DNA of 64,000 nt from Rhizobium freirei PRF 81 (GCF_000359745.1 NZ_AQHN01000011.1:1-64000), one strand, 5' to 3'; positions 8,514 to 18,660 are shown, counted from the first letter of the stretch. The notes: a model not told the origin generated them from the sequence alone. Numbers and translations are program-made.

Positions 8514-9110
8514 TCAGATTTCCGTCCGCCATTTTCCGAGCGCATCCTCCAGATACTCGATTAGCGGCAGTCTGCCATTTTCCTGCAGCCATTTGTCGAC
8601 CGACAGGCGCAGGGGGCTGACCGCGATCATCGAAGCCAGCCGCAGCCCATCGCGATCCTTCGTCGGAAACAGTTCGCACAAGGCCTGATAGGCGACTTGC
8701 TCAAGTTGCAGGTAGTTTCCTCGCGTACGGGCACGTAGGGATTCGCTTTGACGCAGCAGCGTGGCCGTTTCAAAAAGTTGAGGTGCCTCAGCCTGCAGGC
8801 GAATCACAAGTCTTAGGGTCGCTTGATGAACGACCTCGATCGGTCGCCCGGCTGATGCATTCTCCATGATGCTCGCCCGAAGCGCATCCATGTATCCGCT
8901 TTGATGCGCCAGAAGAATATCATCCTTGCTTTTGAAGTAATAAAAGAAAGTCCGGCGGGAAATACCGGCCGCGGCCGCGATCTCGTCGATCGTCGTTTCC
9001 TGATAGCCTTTCGCCAGAAAGGATTTCATTCCGACTTCCGCTATGCGTTGAAAGGTCAGGCGGCGCTTCTGTTCGCGCAGGCCTTCCGGCTTTGGGGGTG
9101 CATCGTGCAT
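8514..9110 (-). CDS. TetR/AcrR-family transcriptional regulator
   Basis: 198 residues with an N-terminal TetR helix-turn-helix: TFQRIAEVGMKSFLAKGYQ, TIDEIAAAAGISRRTFFYYF (about residues 40-60). The C-terminal part is all-helical ligand-binding type without a family-specific motif that I recognise. It is divergent from the lipoprotein gene at 9318, and an imperfect 19-bp palindrome lies 16 bp upstream of its start (9126-9144), suggesting autoregulation. Target genes and ligand cannot be read from the sequence. Confidence 0.85.
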   Translation of the reverse strand: MHDAPPKPEGLREQKRRLTFQRIAEVGMKSFLAKGYQETTIDEIAAAAGISRRTFFYYFKSKDDILLAHQSGYMDALRASIMENASAGRPIEVVHQATLRLVIRLQAEAPQLFETATLLRQSESLRARTRGNYLQLEQVAYQALCELFPTKDRDGLRLASMIAVSPLRLSVDKWLQENGRLPLIEYLEDALGKWRTEI

Positions 9111-9125
9111 CCGGCCATTTTGGCA

Positions 9126-9144
9126 TGAGTCGCAACGCCACTCA
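9126..9144. promoter_or_regulatory. Putative TetR operator
   Basis: Imperfect palindrome TGAGTCGC-AAC-GCCACTCA with one mismatched pair, centred about 25 bp upstream of the tetR start codon in the shared intergenic region with the gene at 9318. Size and position fit TetR-family operators. Inference only. Confidence 0.4.
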
Positions 9145-9317
9145 AATCATCAGCACATCTTGCCGCGCCTTCCTCGGAGACCTCGGTTTCCGGTGAAATA
9201 ATTCGTTGGCTTCGCCTGTCGGTTGCCGCAAAGTAGCCAACATTAATTTTTACACCAAGTGCGATATTTAATGTTAATGCCGAATGTTCATAACCCGGTG
9301 CAGGAGCGCAAACATCA

Positions 9318-10226
9318 ATGCCAGCCAATGCAATCTCAAATCATGATGAAACTGGAACTTATGGTCCGCGTGCCTTGAGGCCTGATATCTGGTCGATGGC
9401 CCTTCTCTTGAGCCTGCTGGCGGGCTGCGCCGCCGCGCCGCTGGATCGCGCAGGATCCCTGCCGTCCTATGACGGCCTGACACGATCGGACGGGCTGGTC
9501 GCGCATTCGCTTCTTCGGGTGAGCAGGGATGATGTTCTTGCGGCCAAGACCGTCAAGATCATTCCGACCGCCTTTTCGATGCGGGCTGAAAGTGCTGCTT
9601 TCACGCCCGAGCAGCGTAGCCTCGTCACCAATGCCGTCGACAGGGCACTTTGTTCCGGGTTGAGCGAACGCTTCGTCGTTGTCGGTCTGTCTGAGCCCGC
9701 GGATTTGACGGTTCGCGCCGTCGTGACACAGGTCAAGGCGACGAATGCGACTGTTGTCGGCGTCTCGAAAGTCGCATCCGTGGGCACGAGCATATTGCTG
9801 CCGAATGTGCCTGTGCCCATCCCCCGCATTCCGATCGGCATGGGCAGCCTCTCGCTTGAGGCGGAAGCTCTTAATTCCCAGGGTGTGCAGAGGGCTGTCA
9901 TGATTTGGGGGCGCGGTGCAAACGCATTTCTTGATTCGGGCACCGTTGCCAAGGAAGGGGATGCCTATAGCCTCGCCGCCAAATTCGGCGGTGATTTCAG
10001 CAAGATGCTGGTCAAGGGCAAGACGCCGTTCGGCGCGACGCCTTCTTTCCCCTCCCGGGCGAAATTGGCGGCGCTCGTCGGCCGCGCACCCAAGTATGAG
10101 GCCTGCAAGGTATTCGGGAAGTCGCCGGGCGTGACGGGCTTCGCGGGAGAGCGCCTCGGCCTTCCGCCGGCGTGGACGGACAAGGCTCCGGCGAATGTCG
10201 AAAAGGCGGCATCTAAGGCCCCATAA
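9318..10226 (+). CDS. Predicted lipoprotein, DUF3313-like
   Basis: 302 residues. A lipobox (LLAGC, cysteine near residue 37) follows a hydrophobic stretch MALLLSLLAGC, so the protein should be lipid-anchored. The start at 9318 has AGGAG 11 nt upstream; an ATG at 9396 would give a more compact signal peptide and is an alternative. The body contains alternating beta pattern (VKIIPTAFSM, FVVVGLSEPADLTVRAVVTQVKA) that I associate with DUF3313 lipoproteins. The C-terminus is Ala/Lys rich. It is divergent from tetR, which could control it. Function unknown. Confidence 0.75.
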   Translation: MPANAISNHDETGTYGPRALRPDIWSMALLLSLLAGCAAAPLDRAGSLPSYDGLTRSDGLVAHSLLRVSRDDVLAAKTVKIIPTAFSMRAESAAFTPEQRSLVTNAVDRALCSGLSERFVVVGLSEPADLTVRAVVTQVKATNATVVGVSKVASVGTSILLPNVPVPIPRIPIGMGSLSLEAEALNSQGVQRAVMIWGRGANAFLDSGTVAKEGDAYSLAAKFGGDFSKMLVKGKTPFGATPSFPSRAKLAALVGRAPKYEACKVFGKSPGVTGFAGERLGLPPAWTDKAPANVEKAASKAP

Positions 10227-10268
10227 TCAGCCTTCGATGCCGCCTTGCCGATATCCGGCGGTACAGCC

Positions 10269-12092
10269 TCAGTGGTGGAACAGGACGCTTGCACCCTGAT
10301 CCGCCGGCCCTGCGGCGTGACGGAAGGGGGCGAAGAGTTCGCGGCCCATGCCGAACTCGTTTTCCGAGAGATCGGCGACCACGGGCTCGCGCTCGGCCAT
10401 ATCGGCGGCATCGACCAGCACTTCCAGCGTGCCGGCAACCGCGTCGATACGGATGATATCGCCTTCCTTGATGCGGGCGATCGGACCGCCGTCGACGGCT
10501 TCCGGCGTCACATGGATCGCAGCGGGAACCTTGCCCGACGCGCCGGACATGCGCCCGTCGGTCAAAAGCGCCACGCGGAAGCCGCGATCCTGCAGCACGC
10601 CGAGCGCCGGCGTCAGCTTGTGCAGTTCCGGCATGCCATTGGCTTTCGGCCCCTGGAAGCGGACGACGGCGACGAAATCGCGGTTCAGCTTGCCGTCCTT
10701 GAAGGCCTGCTGCATTTCCAGCTGATCGTGGAAGATCAAGGCCGGCGCTTCGACGATGTGGCGCTCCGGCTTGACGGCGGAAACCTTGATGACCGCCTTG
10801 CCGATATTGCCGCGCAGCATCTTCAGGCCGCCAGTGCTCTGGAAGGGTGTCTCGATGCTTGCCAGCACTTTGGGATCTGCGCTCTTTTCCGGTGCCGGTT
10901 CGCGCACGACATTGCCGTCGGCGCCGAGCTTGACGTCGATGGAGTAATTACCGAGACCCTGGCCGTAGACAGTGCGGACATCCTCGTGCAGCAGGCCTTT
11001 TTTCAGGAGCTCCTTGATGAGGAAGCCCATGCCGCCGGCGGCATGGAAATGGTTCACGTCGGCAAGCCCGTTCGGATAGACGCGGGCCAGCAGCGGGATG
11101 ATGTCGGAAAGCTCGGAAATATCCTGCCAGGTGAGCACGATGCCGGCCGCGCGCGCCATGGCGACGATGTGCATCGTGTGGTTGGTCGAGCCGCCGGTCG
11201 CATGCAGGCCGACGACGCCGTTGACGATCGAGCGCTCGTCGATCATCTCGCCGGCCGGCGTGAACTCGTTGCCCATGGCGGTGATGGCGAGCGCACGCTT
11301 GGTCGCTTCCCGCGTCAGGGCCTCGCGCAGCGGCGTACCCGGATTGACAAAGGAGGCGCCCGGCATATGGAAGCCCATGATTTCCATCAGCATCTGGTTC
11401 GAATTGGCCGTGCCGTAGAAGGTGCAGGTGCCGGGGCCGTGATAGGACTTCGATTCCGCTTCCAGAAGTTCGGCGCGTCCGACCTTGCCTTCCGCATAGA
11501 GCTGGCGCACGCGCGACTTTTCGTCGTTCGGCAGGCCCGAGGTCATCGGTCCGGCCGGGATGAAGACGGCGGGGAGATGGCCGAAGGAGAGAGCGGCGAT
11601 CACGAGGCCGGGGACGATCTTGTCGCAGACGCCGAGGAAAACGGCCGCATCGAACATATTGTGCGAGAGGCCGACACCGGCGGACATGGCGATCAGATCG
11701 CGCGAGAACAGCGAGAGCTCCATGCCCGGCTGGCCTTGCGTGACACCGTCGCACATGGCCGGCACGCCGCCGGCAACCTGGGCGATGCCGCCCGCCTCGG
11801 CTGCAGCCTGGCGGATGATGGCCGGATAGGTCTCGAAGGGCTGATGCGCCGAGAGCATGTCGTTATAGGAGGTGATGATCCCGAGATTGGGCACATGATC
11901 CCCCGCCAGCGCCTCTTTCTCGGAGGGGGAACAGATGGCGAAGCCATGCGCAAGATTGGCGCAGCCGAGCACGGAGCGCTGGGCTCCCTTTGTCGCGGCA
12001 TTGCGCAGGCGGTCCAGATAGCGTTCGCGCGTCGGCTTCGAACGCTCGACGATGCGTGCGGTGATCCTGGAAATGCGGGCGTCAGCGGCCAT
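10269..12092 (-). CDS. edd: Phosphogluconate dehydratase (Entner-Doudoroff)
   Basis: Converts 6-phosphogluconate to KDPG. 607 residues, the standard Edd length, of the IlvD/Edd Fe-S dehydratase family. Cysteine-bearing cluster motifs are visible: [25 protein letters not shown] and [11 protein letters not shown]; the C-terminal region has [26 protein letters not shown], typical of the family. I chose the ATG at 12092 (GGAGGCAG upstream, [10 protein letters not shown]), which is shorter than the longest reading frame by 28 residues. It is third in zwf-pgl-edd and lies 178 nt after pgl. Confidence 0.93.
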   Translation of the reverse strand: MAADARISRITARIVERSKPTRERYLDRLRNAATKGAQRSVLGCANLAHGFAICSPSEKEALAGDHVPNLGIITSYNDMLSAHQPFETYPAIIRQAAAEAGGIAQVAGGVPAMCDGVTQGQPGMELSLFSRDLIAMSAGVGLSHNMFDAAVFLGVCDKIVPGLVIAALSFGHLPAVFIPAGPMTSGLPNDEKSRVRQLYAEGKVGRAELLEAESKSYHGPGTCTFYGTANSNQMLMEIMGFHMPGASFVNPGTPLREALTREATKRALAITAMGNEFTPAGEMIDERSIVNGVVGLHATGGSTNHTMHIVAMARAAGIVLTWQDISELSDIIPLLARVYPNGLADVNHFHAAGGMGFLIKELLKKGLLHEDVRTVYGQGLGNYSIDVKLGADGNVVREPAPEKSADPKVLASIETPFQSTGGLKMLRGNIGKAVIKVSAVKPERHIVEAPALIFHDQLEMQQAFKDGKLNRDFVAVVRFQGPKANGMPELHKLTPALGVLQDRGFRVALLTDGRMSGASGKVPAAIHVTPEAVDGGPIARIKEGDIIRIDAVAGTLEVLVDAADMAEREPVVADLSENEFGMGRELFAPFRHAAGPADQGASVLFHH

Positions 12093-12270
12093 GGTCGATC
12101 TGCCTCCGTCTGTTTTGCGCAGTGCCCGTAAGATCGTCTCGATCTGTCCTGGTCGAGGGCATTGCGCGAGGGTCAAAAGTCAATGCTTTGCCGCTACGCC
12201 CTTGCGGGCGCATGGCGCAGCACATGTTGCTGTGTCATTCAGGGTTCGAAGACGAGGCCTGCCGGCTGCG

Positions 12271-12969
12271 TCAGGGAGCCCAATAAATCTCGACCGGAGA
12301 GGCGGCCCGACGCAGCATGGCGCGGATCGGCATCTCGGTTTCCTCGCCCGCCGCTTCGGCCTTGGCGAGGACTTCCTTCTTGCCTTCTCCCTCGATATGG
12401 AGCACCAGCAATCTGGCATCCTGAAGGCTGGAGAAGGTGAATGTCAGCCGCGGCTCGCCGGCACCTTCCGCTTCCATCGTGATGATGCCGCGCGGGGTGT
12501 TCGGATCGAGTGCGGTCTTGAGATTGCTGCCGCCCGGAAAGAAGGAGGCCGTGTGGCCGTCATTGCCCATGCCGAGGATGGCGACATCGAAGGGATGGCC
12601 GACAACCCTGGCCTTTTCCGTGGCGATGGCCGCCGCCTCCTCGACGGACGCCGCAGCCTGATAGAGCGGAAGGAATTTGGCGGCAGCCGCCTTGTCCTTC
12701 AGCAGGTTTTCCTGGACGAGCAGGTGGTTCGAGCGCGGATTGTCCGCCGGCACGAACCGCTCGTCGACGAGGGTAATCGTCACCTTGCCCCAGTCGATCG
12801 AGCGCGACGACAGCGCCTGGAAGAAGGCCTTCGGCGTGGAACCGCCGGAGACCGCGATGCTTGCGGAGCCGCTTGCGGCGACAGCAGCCGAGAGGGTCTC
12901 GGCCACCTTGTCCGCCAGCTTGCCGGCGAGTTCGGCACCATTGGCAAATGCATGCATGTTCGCTGTCAT
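12271..12969 (-). CDS. pgl: 6-phosphogluconolactonase
   Basis: Hydrolyses 6-phosphogluconolactone to 6-phosphogluconate in the cytoplasm. 232 residues of the DevB/SugarIsomerase-like family: AVSGGSTPKAFFQALSS near 40-56, ITLVDERFVPADNPRSNH near 70-87, and AILGMGNDGHTASFFPG near 130-146, which are the three canonical blocks. It starts 17 nt after the zwf stop codon, so the two are co-transcribed. The 178-nt gap to edd holds a small hairpin (CGCCC-GCAA-GGGCG near 12200) but no separate gene. Confidence 0.92.
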   Translation of the reverse strand: MTANMHAFANGAELAGKLADKVAETLSAAVAASGSASIAVSGGSTPKAFFQALSSRSIDWGKVTITLVDERFVPADNPRSNHLLVQENLLKDKAAAAKFLPLYQAAASVEEAAAIATEKARVVGHPFDVAILGMGNDGHTASFFPGGSNLKTALDPNTPRGIITMEAEGAGEPRLTFTFSSLQDARLLVLHIEGEGKKEVLAKAEAAGEETEMPIRAMLRRAASPVEIYWAP

Positions 12970-12986
12970 CGTCGTCGTTCCAGGTT

Positions 12987-14462
12987 CTAGATATCATCGT
13001 GCCAGGTGCGGCCGTCACGCTCGATGAGCGCGATAGCCTGGCTTGGACCCCAGGTGCCGGCCGTATAGCCCTGCACCTGCTGTCCTGCGTCTTCCCAACC
13101 CTTGAGGATCGGGTCCACCCATTTCCATGCGGCTTCCACTTCGTCACGGCGCATGAACAGCGTCTGGTTGGAGCGTACCACGTCCATCAGCAGGCGCTCG
13201 TAGGCGTCCGGATTGCGGACGTTGAAGGCCGAGGCGAAGCTCATGTCGAGCGATACGTTGCGCAGGCGCATGCCGCCCGGACCCGGGTCCTTGATCATCA
13301 GCGACTGCTTGACGCCTTCATCCGGCTGCAGGCGGATGATGAGCTGGTTGGCGACGATGCGGCCGGCGGCCTGATCGAAGATGGTGTGCGGGATGTGCTT
13401 GAAGGTGATGACGATCTCCGACATGCGACCGGCAAGGCGCTTGCCGGTGCGGATGTAGAAAGGAACGCCCGCCCAGCGCCAGTTGCCGATCTCGGCCTTG
13501 ATGGCGACGAAGGTTTCGGTGTTGGAGACGCCGCCCTCCAGCTCGTCGAGATAGCCCTTGACCGGGCCGCCCGCCGAAGCGCCGGCGCGATACTGGCCGC
13601 GAACGGTCGCCTGCTCGACGTTGGACGCGTCGATCGGTTTCAGCGCACGCAAGACCTTCAGCTTCTCGTCGCGAACGGCTTCCGAATCCATGGAGGAGGG
13701 GATTTCCATCGCGGTCAAGCAAAGCAGCTGCAGGATGTGGTTCTGCACCATGTCGCGCAAGGCGCCGGCGGTGTCGTAGTAGCCGGCACGGCCTTCCAGG
13801 CCGACCGATTCCGCAACCGTGATCTGCACATGGTCGATATGGTTGGCATTCCACAGTGGCTCATAAAGAGCGTTGGCAAAGCGCAGCGCCATCAGGTTCT
13901 GCACGGTTTCCTTGCCGAGATAGTGGTCGATGCGGAAGATCTGCTCTTCCTTGAAGACCTTGCCGATCGTATCGTTCAGCTGCAGCGCGGACGCAAGATC
14001 GCGGCCGATCGGCTTTTCGACGACGATGCGGGTCTGCTTGGTGATCAGCTTGTGTTCGTGGATCTTTTGCGAGATATCGCCGAAGATGCCGGGAGCGACG
14101 GCGAGGTAGAAGGCGCGCACGCGCTCTTTGCCTTCGTCCAGCAGCTTCTTGAGCTGATCCCAGCCGGCATCGCTGCGCGCATCGACCGGCACGTAGAACA
14201 GGCGGGCCAGGAACTTCTTGACTTCCGCGTCGTCATATTCACCCTTCTTCAGGTGTTCCTTGAGCGCGGCGTCGGCAAATTTGCGGTATTCTTCATTGGA
14301 GAGCGCGCTGCGCGAAGCACCGATGATGCGCGTCGGCTCGGAAAATTGGCCCTCGACTTGGCGATGGTAGAGAGCGGGCAGGAGCTTGCGTTCAGCAAGG
14401 TCGCCGCTGCCGCCGAAAACGACATAATCAAATGGTTCAACGGGAATGATTTGGCTGCTCAT
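12987..14462 (-). CDS. zwf: Glucose-6-phosphate 1-dehydrogenase
   Basis: First enzyme of the oxidative pentose phosphate and Entner-Doudoroff routes. 491 residues. NADP-binding FGGSGDLAERKLLPALY (about 16-32), EKPIGRDLASA, the active-site RIDHYLGKE (about 178-186) and the conserved C-terminal RPDEGVKQSLM-type region are all present. The start at 14462 has GAGAGA upstream. Head of zwf-pgl-edd; the about 130-bp upstream region shared with the 3' end of the puuB-like gene contains an AT-rich imperfect inverted repeat (CTTTTAATC ... GATTTAAAAAG near 14497-14521) that may be a regulator site. Confidence 0.95.
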   Translation of the reverse strand: MSSQIIPVEPFDYVVFGGSGDLAERKLLPALYHRQVEGQFSEPTRIIGASRSALSNEEYRKFADAALKEHLKKGEYDDAEVKKFLARLFYVPVDARSDAGWDQLKKLLDEGKERVRAFYLAVAPGIFGDISQKIHEHKLITKQTRIVVEKPIGRDLASALQLNDTIGKVFKEEQIFRIDHYLGKETVQNLMALRFANALYEPLWNANHIDHVQITVAESVGLEGRAGYYDTAGALRDMVQNHILQLLCLTAMEIPSSMDSEAVRDEKLKVLRALKPIDASNVEQATVRGQYRAGASAGGPVKGYLDELEGGVSNTETFVAIKAEIGNWRWAGVPFYIRTGKRLAGRMSEIVITFKHIPHTIFDQAAGRIVANQLIIRLQPDEGVKQSLMIKDPGPGGMRLRNVSLDMSFASAFNVRNPDAYERLLMDVVRSNQTLFMRRDEVEAAWKWVDPILKGWEDAGQQVQGYTAGTWGPSQAIALIERDGRTWHDDI

Positions 14463-14594
14463 GAGCTATCTCTCAATCGGTCTTGGTTAAGGCCCCTTTT
14501 AATCTAATCGATTTAAAAAGACCAGTGTGCATCGCAAAAATCAGACTCGGCTTTTTAGAACGGATCGCCGATAGAAGAAATCATCTTCCGGTTT

Positions 14595-15893
14595 CTAAAA
14601 CCTGTCGCGCAACGCAAACCACGAGAGCGCCAGGAACAGCAGAGGCGCCCGCATGCGCGCACCGCCGGGGAAGGGCGGGACGTTCAACTCCTTGAAAAGG
14701 CGCAGCTCGTCCGCGTTCTCGAGAACCGTTTTCGCATAGAGTTTACCGCAATAATTTGACAGCATCACCCCATGGCCGGAATAGCCGCCGATGGTGGTGA
14801 CGCCCGGCATGACCTCGCGCACGAAGGGTTGCCGCGGCATGGTGATGCCAACGGAGCCGCCCCAGGCATAGTCGATCTTGATATCGGCGAGGGCCGGATA
14901 GACTTCCGCAATCTGCCGGCGGATGTGCTGCGTTATGTCGCGCGGATTGTCGGCCGTGTAGGCCTCGCGTCCTCCGAACAGCAGCCGCCCGTCCTTCGAT
15001 TTGCGGAAATAGCGCACCACGAATCGCGAGTCCGCGACCGCCTCGCTGCCGGGAAGAACGCTCGGAAAGTGATCGAGCGGCTCCGAGGCGCCGATGAAGG
15101 AGCGGATCGGCATGACGTGGCTCGCGGTCACAGGCTCCAGATTGCCGATATAGCCGTTGCAGGCGATCAGCACCCGCTCGGCGGTGATCTCGCCGCCATC
15201 CGTTTCGATGACCGTCCTGCCGCCCGATTGGCGAAAGGCCTTCGCCTTCGTCATTTCAAAAAGGGTGGCACCGGCATCGGCCGCGACGCGGGCAAGGCCG
15301 ATAAGCAGTTTCAGCGGATGGATATGGCCCGTGCCCATGTCCCTGACGCCGTAGAGATAGAATTGCGAGCCCAGCCGCTCCTGGGTTTCGGCCTGGTCCA
15401 TGAACGTCACATGCGGGTAGCCGTAGCGGGTCGCTGCGATCTCCGCATTGTCCATGTAGTCGCGCTTGTAGCCGCGCTTGTGGGTGACGTTCATCTGACC
15501 GGGCAGGAAGTCGATGTCGATGCCGTGAGCGGATGCGAAATCGAGCAGATGGTGCTTGGCATCCTCGGCAAGATCGAAGAGGGCTTTCGAGCGCTCGTAA
15601 CCGATCTTCTCTTCCATTTCCTCCGGCCACCAGCGCTGCCCGGTGCCGAGCTGCCCGCCGTTGCGGCCGGAGGCGCCGTCGCCGAAGCGGTTGCTGTCGA
15701 TCAGCACGACCTCGGCACCGCCCTTGGCGAGATTGTAGGCAGCCTGGAGGCCGGTATAGCCGCCGCCGACGATCGCGACGTCAGCCCGGCGCGAGCCGTC
15801 GAGCTTCGGATAGCTCGGGCGCGGGCCGACGGTCGCCTGATAGAATGAGAGGCCCGGCGCGATCGGGCTCTGCCATGTTTCCTGCAATGTCAT
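14595..15893 (-). CDS. puuB: FAD-dependent gamma-glutamylputrescine oxidase-like protein
   Basis: 432-residue flavoprotein of the DAO/OrdL family. The FAD-binding Rossmann motif VAIVGGGYTGLQAAYNLAKGG sits at about residues 40-60, followed by SGRNGGQLGTGQRWW, and a C-terminal GYSGHGVMLSNYCGKL block that binds the flavin. It follows the glutamine-synthetase-like gene by only 12 nt, the arrangement of puuA-puuB, where the product oxidises gamma-glutamylputrescine to the aldehyde. Substrate assignment depends on that linkage and on the nearby polyamine importer; other gamma-glutamyl amines or amino acids remain possible. Confidence 0.8.
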   Translation of the reverse strand: MTLQETWQSPIAPGLSFYQATVGPRPSYPKLDGSRRADVAIVGGGYTGLQAAYNLAKGGAEVVLIDSNRFGDGASGRNGGQLGTGQRWWPEEMEEKIGYERSKALFDLAEDAKHHLLDFASAHGIDIDFLPGQMNVTHKRGYKRDYMDNAEIAATRYGYPHVTFMDQAETQERLGSQFYLYGVRDMGTGHIHPLKLLIGLARVAADAGATLFEMTKAKAFRQSGGRTVIETDGGEITAERVLIACNGYIGNLEPVTASHVMPIRSFIGASEPLDHFPSVLPGSEAVADSRFVVRYFRKSKDGRLLFGGREAYTADNPRDITQHIRRQIAEVYPALADIKIDYAWGGSVGITMPRQPFVREVMPGVTTIGGYSGHGVMLSNYCGKLYAKTVLENADELRLFKELNVPPFPGGARMRAPLLFLALSWFALRDRF

Positions 15894-15905
15894 GGGTGAT
15901 CTCCC

Positions 15906-17342
15906 TCATACGTTGAGCAGAAGGAATTCCCGCTCCCACGGGCTGATCACCTGCATGAAGGTTTCGAATTCGCCGCGTTTCACGCCGGCATAAATGCCGA
16001 TGAAATCCTTGCCGAAGACCTCCTCGAAAGCCGGCTCGTCCTCCATCAGGGCAATGGCTTCGAGGAGACCACGCGGCAGGTCGATGGAGCCTTCGTTGGC
16101 CGAATCCTCGGTCGGTGCCGTCGGCTCCACCTGCTTCATGATGCCGAGCAGGCCGGATGCAAGCGAAGCGGCGAGCGCCAGATAGGGATTGGCGTCCGAG
16201 CTCGGCAGCCGGTTTTCCACCCGCCGCGCCTGCGGATCCGAAACGGGAACGCGGAAGGCAGTGGTGCGGTTGTCGTAGCCCCAGGCATTGTTGACCGGGC
16301 AGGACATGTTCGGCGCCAGCCGCCGGTACGAGTTCACATAGGGCGCGAGCATGGCAAGCGCATTCGGCACGAAGCGCTGCATGCCGCCGATGAAGTAGAA
16401 GAACTCGGGCGAAGGGCTGCCGTCCGGATTGGTGAAGACGTTCTTGCCGGTCTCGATATTCACAACCGATTGATGGATGTGCATCGCCGAGCCCGGCTGG
16501 CTCTGTATCGGCTTGGCCATGAAGGTGGCGTAAATGCCATGCTTCAAGGCCGCCTCGCGGATCGTGCGCTTGAACAGGAACACCTGGTCGGCAAGCTCGA
16601 TCGGGTCGCCGTGGCGCAGGTTGATTTCGAGCTGGGCCGGTCCTTCCTCGTGGATCAGCGTATCGATCTCGAGACCCTGCTTCTCCGAGAAATGATAGAT
16701 GTCGTCGATCAGTTCGTCGAATTCGTTGATGCCGGCGATCGAATAGCCCTGACCGCCAAGGATGGAGCGGCCGGAGCGGCCTTTCGGCGGATGCAGCGGA
16801 TAGTCGGGATCGTCGTTCTTGGCGACGAGATAGAATTCGATTTCCGGCGCCACCACCGGCTTCCAGCCGCGATCGCGATAGAGCCCCATGATGCGCTTCA
16901 ATACGTTACGCGGCGTGTAGGAGACTTCCTGGCCCTCTGAATTGACGATATCGCAGATCACCTGGGCGGTCGGATCGGTTTCCCAGGGTACAACCGAAAG
17001 TGTCGAAAGATCGGGCACGAGCTTGAGGTCGCTGTCGCGCGGCTCGTAGCGGAAGCTTTCGGTCTCCTCCGGATATTCCCCCGAGATCGTGTGGCGATAG
17101 ATTGCCGAAGGCAGCGCCAGCGAGGTGTTGGAGGTGAATTTCGACGTCGGCATCATCTTGCCGCGCGGTACGCCGGCAAGGTCGGGCGTGATGCATTCTA
17201 TGTCCTCGATCCCGCGCGCCCGCAGCCATTGAGCCGCTTCCTTCCAGTTTGCCACGCCGCGTGCCGATCTCAGACCAGGAGGTACCGTAGGGGCTTTCGA
17301 GACGGGTATGGAAGCTTTCAGCGGGGTCTTTCTCGCGGGCAT
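15906..17342 (-). CDS. puuA: Glutamine synthetase-like gamma-glutamylpolyamine synthetase
   Basis: 478 residues of the type I glutamine synthetase fold: ATP/Mg ligands in VAPEIEFYLVAKND (about 185-198), QLEINLRHGDP, KPIQSQPGSAMHIHQSV (about 280-296) and RRVENRLPSSDANPYLALAA. It lacks the adenylylation-type C-terminal region of GlnA, and the N-terminus carries a short proline-rich lead. In a PuuA role it would ligate glutamate to putrescine or another amine at ATP cost. Divergent from the BaiN-type gene, with 136 bp between. Several rhizobia carry multiple GS-like paralogues, so the amine is uncertain. Confidence 0.82.
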   Translation of the reverse strand: MPARKTPLKASIPVSKAPTVPPGLRSARGVANWKEAAQWLRARGIEDIECITPDLAGVPRGKMMPTSKFTSNTSLALPSAIYRHTISGEYPEETESFRYEPRDSDLKLVPDLSTLSVVPWETDPTAQVICDIVNSEGQEVSYTPRNVLKRIMGLYRDRGWKPVVAPEIEFYLVAKNDDPDYPLHPPKGRSGRSILGGQGYSIAGINEFDELIDDIYHFSEKQGLEIDTLIHEEGPAQLEINLRHGDPIELADQVFLFKRTIREAALKHGIYATFMAKPIQSQPGSAMHIHQSVVNIETGKNVFTNPDGSPSPEFFYFIGGMQRFVPNALAMLAPYVNSYRRLAPNMSCPVNNAWGYDNRTTAFRVPVSDPQARRVENRLPSSDANPYLALAASLASGLLGIMKQVEPTAPTEDSANEGSIDLPRGLLEAIALMEDEPAFEEVFGKDFIGIYAGVKRGEFETFMQVISPWEREFLLLNV

Positions 17343-17478
17343 AAAACACCGTATTTGGGTTGATCGGCGATTGCATCATAACCGCAGTTTGCCAATTGGC
17401 GAGGGGGAAAACCGTTCGGACTTTCGCCGTATGATGGAAAATGACGGCAGGGAACGGCGAAGAATAAAGGGCATATGC

Positions 17479-18660
17479 GTGACTGGCAGATATGATGTGA
17501 TCGTCCTCGGTGCGGGCGCGGCAGGCATGATGTGCGCCATTCGTGCCGGTCGGCGTGGGCGGTCGGTCGTCGTTTTCGATCATGCCGGCGCACCTGGCGA
17601 AAAGATCCGCATTTCGGGCGGCGGCCGCTGCAATTTCACCAACATCCATGCCGGCCCGAAGAATTTTCTGTCGGCCAATCCGCATTTCGCTAAATCGGCG
17701 CTCGCCCGCTTCACGCCGCAGGATTTCATCGCCATGGTCGAGCGCCACGGCGTCGCCTGGCATGAGAAGACGCTCGGCCAGCTCTTCTGCGACAACAGCG
17801 CCAAGGACATCATCCGCCTGCTGACCGACGAGATGCGGGCGGCCGGAGCGCAGCTGCGATTGCGGACGGAGATCGGCGGTATCGAGCAGACCGCCAGCGG
17901 CTATCGCGTCAGCACCTCCGAAGGCGTTTTCGAGGCCGCTTCGCTGGTCGTCGCCACCGGCGGCAAGTCGATCCCCAAGATGGGCGCCACCGGCTTTGCC
18001 TATCGCGTCGCCGAGCAATTCGGATTGCCCGTCGTCGAAACCCGGCCTGGCCTCGTACCCCTTACGCTCGATCCGCTGCTGCTTCAGGGCCTTGCGCCGC
18101 TGTCCGGTATTGCCGCGCCTGCCGAGATCCGCCATGGCAAGACGGCATTCCGAGAGGCGCTGCTCTTTACCCATCGCGGCCTCAGCGGTCCCGCGATCCT
18201 GCAGATTTCCTCCTATTGGCGGGAAGGCGAGGATATCACCGTTGTGATCGAGCCCGATATCGACGTCTTCGCCCTTCTCAAGAATGCGAAGCAGGCCAAT
18301 GGCCGGCAATCGGCACAAACAGCCCTTGCGGAGGTTCTGCCGAAACGGCTGGCGCAGCACTTCGTCGAGAGTGAAGGCGTGACCGGCAACATGGCGGATC
18401 AATCCGACAAACGCCTGCAGCGGCTCGCGTCAGCCATTCAGTCCTGGCCCGTCAAACCATCGGGTTCTGAGGGTTATCGCACGGCGGAGGTGACGCTGGG
18501 CGGCATCGATACGGCCTGTCTCGATTCCCGCACGATGCAGGCAAAGACTGCGCCGGGGCTTTTCTTTATCGGTGAGTGCGTCGACGTCACGGGCTGGCTC
18601 GGCGGTTATAATTTCCAATGGGCCTGGGCCTCCGGCCATGTCGCCGGCGAGGCCGCCTGA
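17479..18660 (+). CDS. BaiN/HI0933-type FAD-binding flavoprotein (aminoacetone oxidase family)
   Basis: 393 residues from a GTG start at 17479 with AAAGGG 7 nt upstream; a longer ATG frame runs back toward puuA but lacks an RBS. N-terminal dinucleotide motif DVIVLGAGAAGMMCAIRAG (about 5-23), KIRISGGGRCNFTN (about 43-56), and the conserved C-terminal block FFIGECVDVTGWLGGYNFQWAWASG, all hallmarks of the HI0933/YhiN family. Biochemical roles in this family are mostly uncertain, although one clade acts as a dehydrogenase. Monocistronic, divergent from puuA. Confidence 0.85.
   Translation: MTGRYDVIVLGAGAAGMMCAIRAGRRGRSVVVFDHAGAPGEKIRISGGGRCNFTNIHAGPKNFLSANPHFAKSALARFTPQDFIAMVERHGVAWHEKTLGQLFCDNSAKDIIRLLTDEMRAAGAQLRLRTEIGGIEQTASGYRVSTSEGVFEAASLVVATGGKSIPKMGATGFAYRVAEQFGLPVVETRPGLVPLTLDPLLLQGLAPLSGIAAPAEIRHGKTAFREALLFTHRGLSGPAILQISSYWREGEDITVVIEPDIDVFALLKNAKQANGRQSAQTALAEVLPKRLAQHFVESEGVTGNMADQSDKRLQRLASAIQSWPVKPSGSEGYRTAEVTLGGIDTACLDSRTMQAKTAPGLFFIGECVDVTGWLGGYNFQWAWASGHVAGEAA

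Noticed and set aside
10245..12131. 628-codon open frame opposite edd
   Set aside because: Same GC-driven antisense pattern; edd on the other strand has the correct length and all Fe-S motifs.
12861..14507. 548-codon frame opposite zwf
   Set aside because: Low-complexity acidic/charged translation without RBS; zwf is fully supported.
17308..17478. Longer N-terminus of the BaiN-type protein
   Set aside because: No RBS near the upstream ATG; the GTG start with AAAGGG gives the normal N-terminal FAD motif.
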